Assembly (NCBI GenBank): GCA_014376915.1
Contig: JACMQP010000184.1
Coordinates: 1 to 5,819, forward strand
Direction of reading: 5' to 3'
DNA length: 5,819 nucleotides
DNA from: Ramlibacter sp.
GTDB lineage: Bacteria > Pseudomonadota > Gammaproteobacteria > Burkholderiales > Burkholderiaceae
The first letter of the stretch is position 1. The number at the start of each line of letters is the position of its first letter. This document shows positions 1 through 5,819 of this stretch, piece by piece. The position numbers and the translations under genes were made by a program. The notes under the pieces are model-generated. The model was not told the DNA's origin and ran no database searches. It saw only the letters and a program-made list of their open reading frames with translations.

Positions 1-902
<902 letters not shown>

Positions 903-924
<22 letters not shown>

Positions 925-1952
925 TCGGCGCGCTGCTGCTGGCAGTGCTGCTGGGCCACGCACTGGTGCTGCAGTGGTTGGCCTGGCAGGCGCAGGAGCA
1001 GTCTGCCCTGCGGCTGCTGGCCGTGCCGATGTTCACCCGGCTGCTGCAGCCGGAGCCACCGCCGCCGCCCGTCGCCGCCAAAACGGTGCGGCTCCACGCC
1101 CCGCCAGCCCCGGCAGTGATCGAATCGGTGGCGCGGTCGGCACCGGCCGAGGCCACGACCAGCGTCGCGCCGCCGCAGTCGACGCCGGAAGCGGTCGCCA
1201 GCGAGCCGGCGCAAGCCACGTCGACGGCCGCTGGAACCGCGACCGAAGAAGCTCTCACCCCGACGCCCGCGCTTCCGGCGACCACGGCGGCAACAGCAAT
1301 GCCGAGCCCCGCCACGCTGGACAGCTGGCCGGCCGACACCCGCCTGAGCTACCGGCTCGGCGGCTACTTCCGAGGCGAGATACACGGCAACGCCCGGGTC
1401 CAGTGGCAGCGCGACGGCGACCGCTACCAGACCCGAATCGACATCGACCTGGGCGTGGTGAGCCTGGTGATGACCAGCCAGGGCGTGGTCACGGAACAGG
1501 GCCTTGCGCCGAATGCTTACGAAGAGACCCGCGTCGGCAAGCGCCGCTCGGTGACGCTGCAGGGCCAGGAAGTCACCCTGTCCGACGGCAACCGGATGCC
1601 GCGCCCAGACGGAGTGCAGGACACGGCCAGCCAGTTCGTCGAGCTGAGCCACCGGTTCGCGTCCGGCCAGGTGCCGCTGGAGGTCGGCCGCTCGGTCAGC
1701 TTCTGGATGGCCCGTCCCGGCGGGCTCGACTACTGGACCTACGACGTCACCGACAAGGAAGTGCTGCAGACGCCGCAGCTCGGGGCCGTGGAAGCGTTCC
1801 ACCTCAAGCCGCGCCCCACCGTCAACCCGCGCGGCAACATCACTGCCGAGATGTGGTTCGCACCCTCGCTGCAGTACCTGCCGGTGCGCATCCGCGTCAC
1901 CGCCGGCGACGCCAACCTCGACCTGCTCGTCGACCAGATCGAGCAGCGGTAG
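903..1952 (+). CDS. Membrane-anchored DUF3108 protein with TonB-like proline/alanine-rich linker
   Basis: 349-residue protein of unknown function. Seen: a short basic N-terminus (MARRN), one hydrophobic anchor at about residues 7-28, a Pro/Ala/Thr-rich low-complexity linker at about 48-137 beginning with a run of prolines after EP, and a compact C-terminal domain at about 140-349 rich in beta-like strands (SYRLGGYFRGEIHGNA, YWTYDV, LPVRIRV). I recognise that domain as DUF3108, which occurs in periplasmic or outer-membrane-facing proteins. The anchor plus proline linker resembles the N-terminus of TonB and suggests an inner-membrane tether reaching into the periplasm, but the domain itself is not TonB. 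The start is the GTG at 903, inside the preceding peptidase gene. I see no good Shine-Dalgarno sequence before it, so translation probably depends on coupling. Starting later would remove part of the membrane anchor. The stop at 1950-1952 faces the paaK stop across 6 nt. Confidence 0.85.
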
Positions 1953-1958
1953 CCGGGG

Positions 1959-3254
1959 CTACACGCGACGCCGGTCGACCACGCGCCGGGCCTTGCCGGC
2001 GCTGCGCTCGACGCCCCCCTCGGGCCGCAGCTCGATCCGCGCGGAGGTGCCGATGAAGCTCTTGATGTCGTGCTGTAGCAGCTGCGCCGCGTACCGCGCC
2101 GCATCCGAATCCGCCGCAGTGCCGGACCGCGTCTCGACCGCTACCGTCAGTTCGTCCAACGGGCCTTCGCGGGTCAGGATGCACTGGTAGTGCGGCGCCA
2201 ATTCGCTGCGCTTGAGGATGAGCTCCTCGATCTGGCTCGGAAAAACGTTGACGCCGCGCACGATCATCATGTCGTCGCTGCGGCCGGTGATTTTTGCCAT
2301 CCGGCGCATGGTCCGCGCCGTGCCGGGCAGCAGCCGCGTCAGGTCGCGCGTGCGATAACGGATGATCGGCAGCGCTTCCTTGGTCAGGCTGGTGAAGACC
2401 AGCTCGCCGAACTCGCCGTCCGCTACCGGCTCGCCCGTGTCGGGGTCGACGATCTCGGGATAGAAATGGTCTTCCCAAATGGTCGGGCCGTCCTTGGTCT
2501 CGACGCACTCGCTGGCGACGCCAGGCCCCATCACTTCCGAGAGGCCGTAGATGTCGACGGCGTCGATGCCCAGTCGCTGCTCGATCGCAAGGCGCATGTC
2601 GTTGGTCCAGGGCTCGGCGCCGAAAATGCCCAGCCGCAGGCTGCAGCGCGACGGATCGAGTCCCTGACGTTCGAATTCGTCGGCGATCGCCAGCATGTAG
2701 CTGGGCGTCACCATGATGATGTCGGGCCGGAAGTCGTTGATCAACTGGACCTGCCGTTCGGTCTGGCCGCCGCCGAAGGGCACCACGGTCAGCCCCAGCT
2801 TCTCGGCGCCGTAGTGGGCACCAAGGCCGCCGGTGAAGAGGCCATAACCGTAGCTCACGTGCACCATGTCGCCCGGCCGCGCGCCGCCGGCGCGGATGCT
2901 GCGCGCCATCACCTGCGACCAGGTTTCGATGTCGTTGCGGGTGTAGCCGACCACCGTGGCCTTGCCGGTGGTGCCGCTGGAGGCATGGATGCGGGCGCAC
3001 TGTTCGCGCGGCACCGCGAACATGCCAAACGGATAGGCGTCGCGCAGGTCGCTCTTGCCGGTGAACGGAAACTTCGCCAGGTCCGACAGCGTGCGGCAGT
3101 CCTGCGGCCGCACGCCCGCCGCATTGAACTTCGCCCGGTAGGCCGGCGAGTTGGCATACGCATGCTCCAGCGTCGCCTGCAACCGCTTGAGCTGCAACGC
3201 GCGCAGCTCGTCGACGCTGGCCTTTTCGACCGGCTCCAGCGCGAAACCCGTCAT
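1959..3254 (-). CDS. paaK: Phenylacetate-CoA ligase (PaaK, EC 6.2.1.30)
   Basis: Cytosolic adenylate-forming enzyme that converts phenylacetate, ATP and CoA to phenylacetyl-CoA, the entry step of the aerobic hybrid phenylacetate pathway. Seen in 431 residues (usual family length about 430-440): phosphate loop SSGTTGK at 92-98, aromatic-pocket region VSYGYGLFTGGLGAHYGAEK at about 133-152, adenylate motif YGLSE at 236-240, RYRTRDL at 299-305 with the ribose-contacting Asp304, and the small C-terminal domain with the GKARRV segment at 420-425, where Lys421 is the likely catalytic lysine. All are intact. The ATG at 3254 overlaps the paaI TGA (ATGA) and is preceded by GGGGAGG with a 4-nt spacer inside the end of paaI. 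It is the last gene of the paaG-paaI-paaK operon and converges on the DUF3108 gene. A close homologue acting on another aryl acid is possible, but the neighbours support phenylacetate. Confidence 0.96.
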   Translation of the reverse strand: MTGFALEPVEKASVDELRALQLKRLQATLEHAYANSPAYRAKFNAAGVRPQDCRTLSDLAKFPFTGKSDLRDAYPFGMFAVPREQCARIHASSGTTGKATVVGYTRNDIETWSQVMARSIRAGGARPGDMVHVSYGYGLFTGGLGAHYGAEKLGLTVVPFGGGQTERQVQLINDFRPDIIMVTPSYMLAIADEFERQGLDPSRCSLRLGIFGAEPWTNDMRLAIEQRLGIDAVDIYGLSEVMGPGVASECVETKDGPTIWEDHFYPEIVDPDTGEPVADGEFGELVFTSLTKEALPIIRYRTRDLTRLLPGTARTMRRMAKITGRSDDMMIVRGVNVFPSQIEELILKRSELAPHYQCILTREGPLDELTVAVETRSGTAADSDAARYAAQLLQHDIKSFIGTSARIELRPEGGVERSAGKARRVVDRRRV

Positions 3255-3691
3255 TGCGCCTCCCCTTGCGGCAGCACCGTGCCCTTGATCTGCGCACTCT
3301 TGCCCCGGAACATCGCTACCGTTTCGCCGCGCTGGTTGCTGACCTTCATGTCGAAGATGCCGTGCCGCCCCTGCAGCAGCTGCTCGACACCCTCGCAGGT
3401 CAGCGCATCACCCAGATGCGCGGGCCGGAGGAATTCGATGCTGGCCCCGGAAGCCACCGTCGCGAAGTTGCGGCTGTTGCACGCGAAGGCGAAGGTGGAG
3501 TCGGCCAGCGTGAAGATGAAACCGCCATGGCAGATCTGGTGGCCGTTGAGCATGGGTTCGCGCACCACCAAGCGCATGACCGCGCGGCCCGGCTCGCACG
3601 TCACCAACTCCATCTGCATGAACTCCTTGCTGGCGCGGTCCACCGCAAACATCGTGGCACCGACCTTCGCGGCGAGTTCATGGTCATTCAT
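3251..3691 (-). CDS. paaI: Phenylacetate-pathway hotdog thioesterase (PaaI)
   Basis: Acyl-CoA thioesterase of the PaaI hotdog family. The family hydrolyses ring-hydroxylated phenylacetyl-CoA and related stalled thioesters, releasing CoA when the pathway backs up. Seen in 146 residues (normal for PaaI): LNGHQICHGG at 48-57, the conserved loop before the central helix; GGFIFTLADSTFAFACN at 56-72 with Asp64 at the position of the catalytic aspartate of Escherichia coli PaaI; and the strand ASIEFLRPAHLGD at 83-95. Start choice: the same frame is open to a GTG at 3727 that would add 12 residues and run into the end of paaG. The ATG at 3691 has GGAGG 5 nt upstream and gives the usual family N-terminus, so I chose it. 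It lies 28 nt after paaG and overlaps paaK by 4 nt, so the three genes are clearly one transcription unit. Confidence 0.92.
   Translation of the reverse strand: MNDHELAAKVGATMFAVDRASKEFMQMELVTCEPGRAVMRLVVREPMLNGHQICHGGFIFTLADSTFAFACNSRNFATVASGASIEFLRPAHLGDALTCEGVEQLLQGRHGIFDMKVSNQRGETVAMFRGKSAQIKGTVLPQGEAQ
3259..3265 (-). promoter_or_regulatory. Ribosome binding site of paaK inside the end of paaI
   Basis: GGGGAGG on the - strand, 4 nt before the paaK ATG. Together with the ATGA overlap it suggests paaK is translated both by coupling and by independent ribosome entry. Confidence 0.8.
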
Positions 3692-3696
3692 GTCAG

Positions 3697-3701
3697 CCTC
3701 C
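3697..3701 (-). promoter_or_regulatory. Ribosome binding site of paaI (decides start)
   Basis: GGAGG on the - strand, 5 nt before the ATG at 3691. It favours this start over the in-frame GTG at 3727, which would overlap the end of paaG. Confidence 0.85.
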
Positions 3702-3719
3702 GGAACGTGGGAACAAAAC

Positions 3720-4523
3720 TCATTCACCCTTGAATTTGGCCGGACGCTTTTCGCGGAAGGCCATCACGCCTTCGATGTAGTCGTGGGTCTTGCCCAGCGC
3801 CGACTGGGTGTCGCGCTCCAGGTCGAGTTGCTGGTCGAGATCGTTCGAGGCGGCGGCGCGCAGCAGCTTGCGGGTTGCCACGAGCGCCTGGGTCGGCATG
3901 TCGGCAAGCCGGGTTGCCAGCTTCATCGCCGCCTGGACGCAGTCTTCGCCGTCCGCGGCCACGTCCCAGATCATTCCCTGCTCCTTGGCGTCCTGGGCGC
4001 TCAACTTGTCGCCCAGCAGTGCCGCGCCCAGCGCCCGCGCGAGGCCGAGCCGCTTGATCAGGAACCAGCTGCCGCCGGCGTCGGGCACCAGCCCGATCCT
4101 GCTGAAGGCCTGAATGAAGCTGGCGCTGGGCGCCGCCACCGCCAGGTCGCAGGTCATCGCGAGCGACGCACCAGCCCCGGCTGCCACGCCGTTGACGGCA
4201 GCGACGGTCGGGACACGCAACGCCTGCAACTTGCGCACGGTGGGATTGAAGGCCTGGTCGATCACGGGGCCGGGGTCGGCGCGCCTGACCAGGTCCGGCC
4301 CGGGCTCGAAATCGAACTCCGCCAGGTCGGCGCCGGCGCAAAACCCGCGGCCCGCGCCGGTGATCACGCAGGCCCGGATCGACCTGTCGGCTTCGATCCG
4401 GTCCAGCGCTTTCCATAGCTCGCGATGCATCTGCCGGGTGAAACTGTTCAGCGCCAGCGGCCGGTTCAGGGTGATCAGCGCCACCGCGCCCTGGGTGGAA
4501 AACAGGACAGTGTTATCGGTCAT
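3720..4523 (-). CDS. paaG: 2-(1,2-epoxy-1,2-dihydrophenyl)acetyl-CoA isomerase (PaaG, EC 5.3.3.18)
   Basis: Crotonase-fold isomerase that converts the ring-1,2-epoxide of phenylacetyl-CoA to the oxepin-CoA before ring cleavage by PaaZ. PaaG is also known to move double bonds in later intermediates. Seen in 267 residues: LNRPLALNSF at 19-28, the oxyanion-hole segment GAGRGFCAGADL at 56-67, NGVAAGAGAS at 111-120, IGLVPDAGGSW at 143-153 and the C-terminal QLDLERD at 232-238, all close to E. coli PaaG. Both hydratase glutamates are replaced (Ser120 and Phe140), and Asp148 of PDAGG sits where isomerases of this fold place their acid/base. That separates it from the hydratase across the intergenic region. 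Start choice: the ATG at 4523 has AGGAGG 5 nt upstream; an in-frame GTG at 4544 would add 7 residues without such a site. It is the first gene of the paaG-paaI-paaK operon. Confidence 0.91.
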   Translation of the reverse strand: MTDNTVLFSTQGAVALITLNRPLALNSFTRQMHRELWKALDRIEADRSIRACVITGAGRGFCAGADLAEFDFEPGPDLVRRADPGPVIDQAFNPTVRKLQALRVPTVAAVNGVAAGAGASLAMTCDLAVAAPSASFIQAFSRIGLVPDAGGSWFLIKRLGLARALGAALLGDKLSAQDAKEQGMIWDVAADGEDCVQAAMKLATRLADMPTQALVATRKLLRAAASNDLDQQLDLERDTQSALGKTHDYIEGVMAFREKRPAKFKGE

Positions 4524-4528
4524 GGGAG

Positions 4529-4534
4529 CCTCCT
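4529..4534 (-). promoter_or_regulatory. Ribosome binding site of paaG (decides start)
   Basis: AGGAGG on the - strand, 5 nt before the ATG at 4523. It fixes this start over the in-frame GTG at 4544. Confidence 0.85.
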
Positions 4535-4595
4535 GAGCAGGCACTCTACCATTGGCAAACCGCGTGCTCGGCGAATGGTTTCGCTTAGGTATAGT

Positions 4596-4605
4596 CGACC
4601 GGTCG
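4596..4605. promoter_or_regulatory. 10-bp palindrome CGACCGGTCG, candidate operator
   Basis: A perfect palindrome directly abuts the TATAGT box of the hydratase promoter and so covers the expected transcription start. A repressor bound there would block the + strand promoter. Short palindromes of this kind are typical of TetR-family, acyl-CoA-responsive regulators, and phenylacetate genes are controlled by such regulators (PaaR) in many Betaproteobacteria. The assignment to a particular regulator is inference. GC-rich DNA also produces such palindromes by chance. Confidence 0.35.
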
Positions 4606-4619
4606 CAACAGGAAAGAGC

Positions 4620-4624
4620 GGGAG
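4620..4624 (+). promoter_or_regulatory. Ribosome binding site of the enoyl-CoA hydratase
   Basis: GGGAG with a 6-nt spacer before the ATG at 4631. It supports this start, which also gives the usual N-terminus of the family. Confidence 0.75.
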
Positions 4625-4630
4625 CAGGTC

Positions 4631-5410
4631 ATGGCCTACGTCACCATCGAAGTTCGCACCGAAGCCGGCAAGGTCGGCATCGTGCGACTCAATCGTCCGA
4701 AGCAGATGAACGCGCTGAACAATGAGCTGATGGAAGAACTGGGTGCGGCGCTGAAGGCCTTCGACGCCGACGAAACGATCGGCTGCATGATCGTCACCGG
4801 CAGCGACAAGGCGTTCGCCGCCGGCGCCGACATCGGCGCCATGGCCAGCTACAGTTTCGCCGACGTCTACAAGGGCGACTACATCACGCGCAACTGGGAA
4901 ATCATCCGCAGCATCCGCAAGCCGGTGATCGCCGCCGTGAGCGGCTTCGCGCTGGGCGGCGGCTGCGAGCTGGCGATGATGTGCGACTTCATCATCGCCG
5001 CCGACAATGCGAAGTTCGGGCAGCCGGAGATCAAGCTCGGCATTATCCCGGGCGCCGGCGGCACGCAGCGGCTGCCGCGCGCGGTCGGCAAGGCCAAGGC
5101 CATGGACATGGCGCTGACGGCCCGCATGATGGACGCCACCGAAGCCGAGCGCTCCGGACTGGTCAGCCGTGTCGTCGCGCTGGACAAGCTGATGGCCGAG
5201 GCACTGGACGCCGCGCTCACGATCTGCGAGTTCTCGCAGATCGCGGTGATGGCGGCCAAGGAGTCGATCAACCGCTCGTTCGAAAGCGGCCTCTCCGACG
5301 GCGTGATGTTTGAGCGGCGCCTGTTCCACGCCACCTTCGCCACTGAAGACCAGAAGGAAGGCATGGACGCCTTCGTCAACAAGCGCAAGGCGCAGTTCAG
5401 GCATCGGTAG
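4631..5410 (+). CDS. Short-chain enoyl-CoA hydratase (crotonase, EC 4.2.1.17; possibly the PaaF step)
   Basis: Crotonase-family hydratase that adds water across the 2,3 double bond of trans-2-enoyl-CoA. Seen in 259 residues: [12 protein letters not shown] at 18-29, [11 protein letters not shown] at 61-71 (Ala66 a likely oxyanion-hole donor), [14 protein letters not shown] at 106-119 with Gly110 and catalytic Glu113, [20 protein letters not shown] at 129-148 with catalytic Glu133, and the C-terminal [13 protein letters not shown] at 236-248. Both glutamates are present, so it should be an active hydratase. Overall it looks more like the mitochondrial short-chain hydratase than like E. coli PaaF. 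It may therefore serve general beta-oxidation, the 2,3-dehydroadipyl-CoA step of phenylacetate degradation, or both; hence no symbol. The ATG at 4631 has GGGAG with a 6-nt spacer. It is divergent from paaG. No terminator follows before the tRNA. Confidence 0.94.
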   Translation: MAYVTIEVRTEAGKVGIVRLNRPKQMNALNNELMEELGAALKAFDADETIGCMIVTGSDKAFAAGADIGAMASYSFADVYKGDYITRNWEIIRSIRKPVIAAVSGFALGGGCELAMMCDFIIAADNAKFGQPEIKLGIIPGAGGTQRLPRAVGKAKAMDMALTARMMDATEAERSGLVSRVVALDKLMAEALDAALTICEFSQIAVMAAKESINRSFESGLSDGVMFERRLFHATFATEDQKEGMDAFVNKRKAQFRHR

Positions 5411-5481
5411 CCACGCGCCTCAGGCCCCGTCCCTGCGGTTGCCGAAGACGCTGGGGATGACCTCGGGCAGCGCGACTCGGA

Positions 5482-5487
5482 TATAAT
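5482..5487 (+). promoter_or_regulatory. -10 box of the tRNA-Met promoter
   Basis: A perfect TATAAT ends 9 nt before the first tRNA base. Transcription starting 7-8 nt after the box would leave a leader of only about 2-3 nt. The GC-rich stretch between box and tRNA (CGTCGGCTC) has the character of a stringent-type discriminator. The best -35 candidate is ATGACC at 5457-5462 with a 19-nt gap, which is weak, so only the -10 box is firmly seen. Confidence 0.65.
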
Positions 5488-5496
5488 CGTCGGCTC

Positions 5497-5573
5497 GGCG
5501 CTTTAGCTCAGTCGGTTAGAGCGATGGAATCATAATCCACAGGTCCGCGGTTCGAATCCGTGAAGCGCCACCA
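5497..5573 (+). tRNA. tRNA-Met (anticodon CAT), elongator type, CCA encoded
   Basis: A 77-nt cloverleaf can be folded by hand. The acceptor stem GGCGCTT/AAGCGCC has seven pairs. The D arm is GCTC-9 nt-GAGC. The anticodon loop ATCATAA (5529-5535) has CAT at 5531-5533. The T arm is CGCGG-TTCGAAT-CCGTG with one G-U pair. The discriminator is A5570 and CCA is encoded at 5571-5573. The G1-C72 pair and the lack of three G-C pairs closing the anticodon stem exclude the initiator. CAT could also mark tRNA-Ile2, whose C34 is modified to lysidine. The 9-nt D loop matches the E. coli elongator Met, and the fourth acceptor pair is G-C rather than the C-G of E. coli Ile2, so Met is favoured. The outermost anticodon-stem position is an A-C mismatch. 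Confidence 0.96.
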
Positions 5574-5580
5574 GAATCCC

Positions 5581-5617
5581 AAGGGATAGCCGCCCATAGC
5601 GGCTATCCCTTTTTTTT
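5581..5617 (+). terminator. Intrinsic terminator after tRNA-Met
   Basis: A perfect 13-bp inverted repeat, AAGGGATAGCCGC (5581-5593) and GCGGCTATCCCTT (5599-5611), closes a 5-nt loop (CCATA) and runs into eight T residues at 5610-5617. It lies 8 nt after the tRNA CCA. There is no T run on the other side of the stem for the - strand, so it should act only for + strand transcripts. As no other terminator is seen after the hydratase gene, it may end read-through from that gene too. Confidence 0.95.
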
Positions 5618-5642
5618 GGCCGGAGGGCGGCGGCATTTGCGT

Positions 5643-5819
5643 TCAAGTGTCGAACTTCGGGTGCACGCGGCCGAAGAACGATCGGTGCAGCGCGTTCGCG
5701 AGCTGGCCGGATCCCCACGACGTCACGCAGCCGGCCAACAGCAGGACCAGCAACGGGATGGTCAAGCCGGTCTCCCCGGCGCGGTCGATGGCCTCGATCG
5801 ACCAGAACACCACGATTGC
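5643..5819 (-). CDS. 3' end of an unidentified hydrophobic (membrane or lipoprotein) protein, partial
   Basis: I do not recognise this protein. On the - strand a frame is open from the window edge to a TGA at 5643-5645, giving 58 residues. They begin with a hydrophobic AIVVFWSIEAI segment, then a charged stretch (DRAGETG), a second hydrophobic segment IPLLVLLLAGCVTSW at 21-35, and a polar tail ending in RVHPKFDT. Two hydrophobic segments suggest the C-terminus of an integral membrane protein. An alternative is a small lipoprotein starting at the TTG at 5765, which has GGGGAG 6 nt upstream and leads into a lipobox-like LLAGC. That signal would be unusually short and lacks a basic residue. The true start is probably outside the window. 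The frame is supported only by its hydrophobic pattern and by lying just past the tRNA terminator. Confidence 0.5.
   Translation of the reverse strand, partial: AIVVFWSIEAIDRAGETGLTIPLLVLLLAGCVTSWGSGQLANALHRSFFGRVHPKFDT

Larger units (their letters stand above)
4524..4630. promoter_or_regulatory. Divergent intergenic region between paaG and the enoyl-CoA hydratase
   Basis: The 107 nt between the two starts must carry promoters for both directions. On the + strand, TATAGT at 4590-4595 matches the -10 consensus in five of six bases, but no good -35 lies 16-18 nt upstream, so an activator may be needed. For the - strand I find no convincing sigma70 pair. Symmetric elements are present: CGACCGGTCG at 4596-4605, ACCATT (4548-4553) with AATGGT (4574-4579), and GCGAA-4 nt-TTCGC at 4571-4584. 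The Shine-Dalgarno sites of both genes lie at its ends. Confidence 0.6.

Noticed and set aside
1897..3297. A 466-codon - strand frame overlapping paaK in another frame
   Set aside because: It is Arg/Ala-rich without motifs, while the alternative frame encodes a complete PaaK.
2190..4418. A 742-codon open frame on the + strand, antisense to paaK, paaI and paaG
   Set aside because: It is a codon-bias shadow in GC-rich DNA. It spans three well-recognised genes on the other strand, has no family resemblance, and has a biased His/Arg/Ala/Gly composition.
4520..5404. A 294-codon - strand frame antisense to the hydratase
   Set aside because: A shadow of the hydratase gene, which has all family motifs and a good ribosome site on the + strand.
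5420..5515. A 31-codon - strand frame ending in ALPEVIPSVFGNRRDGA between the hydratase and the tRNA
   Set aside because: It reads like protein, but it has no ATG, GTG or TTG start, crosses the tRNA promoter, and is closed by a stop inside the tRNA. At best it is a remnant; chance is more likely.
5581..5611. The tRNA terminator acting in both directions for the - strand gene
   Set aside because: On the - strand the stem is followed by GGGATTCTGG, not a T run, so no intrinsic termination is expected for that gene.
5530..5718. A 62-codon - strand frame through the terminator and tRNA, ending in LHGFEPRTCGL
   Set aside because: The C-terminal peptide is simply the antisense translation of the tRNA T arm and anticodon arm, a known source of false ORFs.
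5497..5819. The tRNA 3' end as an integration site for a genomic island
   Set aside because: No direct repeat of the tRNA 3' end and no integrase are seen in the 246 nt that follow. The terminator sits directly behind the tRNA, as in an undisturbed locus.

Overview
This is GC-rich, densely packed proteobacterial chromosome. The M61 peptidase, the DUF3108 protein, the phenylacetate genes and the elongator tRNA-Met resemble most closely what I know from Betaproteobacteria of the Burkholderiales/Rhodocyclales type. That assignment is a judgement from protein character, not a search result. I see no insertion sequence, phage gene, CRISPR array or integrase, and nothing I would call a previously undescribed system. 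The window is ordinary core/catabolic DNA with some points of regulatory interest.

Left part (1-1952, + strand): the C-terminal part of an M61-family zinc metallopeptidase with a PDZ domain. It overlaps by 22 nt the GTG start of a membrane-anchored DUF3108 protein that has a TonB-like Pro/Ala-rich linker. The two are probably translationally coupled and both act at or beyond the inner membrane.

Centre (1959-4523, - strand, read right to left): a compact phenylacetate-catabolism operon in the order paaG (ring-epoxide isomerase), paaI (hotdog thioesterase), paaK (phenylacetate-CoA ligase). paaI and paaK overlap by 4 nt (ATGA), and all three starts have strong Shine-Dalgarno sequences. PaaK makes phenylacetyl-CoA. 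PaaG isomerises the ring-1,2-epoxide made by the PaaABCE epoxidase to the oxepin. PaaI hydrolyses stalled CoA thioesters and so protects the CoA pool. The epoxidase (paaABCDE), the ring-opening enzyme (paaZ) and the thiolase/dehydrogenase (paaJ/paaH) are not in the window and must be elsewhere if the pathway is complete. The operon converges on the DUF3108 gene with only 6 nt between the stop codons.

Right part (4524-5819): a 107-nt divergent intergenic region with a palindrome, then a + strand enoyl-CoA hydratase that keeps both catalytic glutamates. It resembles the mitochondrial-type short-chain hydratase and could also serve the PaaF step. Next come an elongator tRNA-Met(CAT) with encoded CCA and its own TATAAT box, a strong intrinsic terminator, and the 3' end of an unidentified, partly hydrophobic protein on the - strand that runs off the window.
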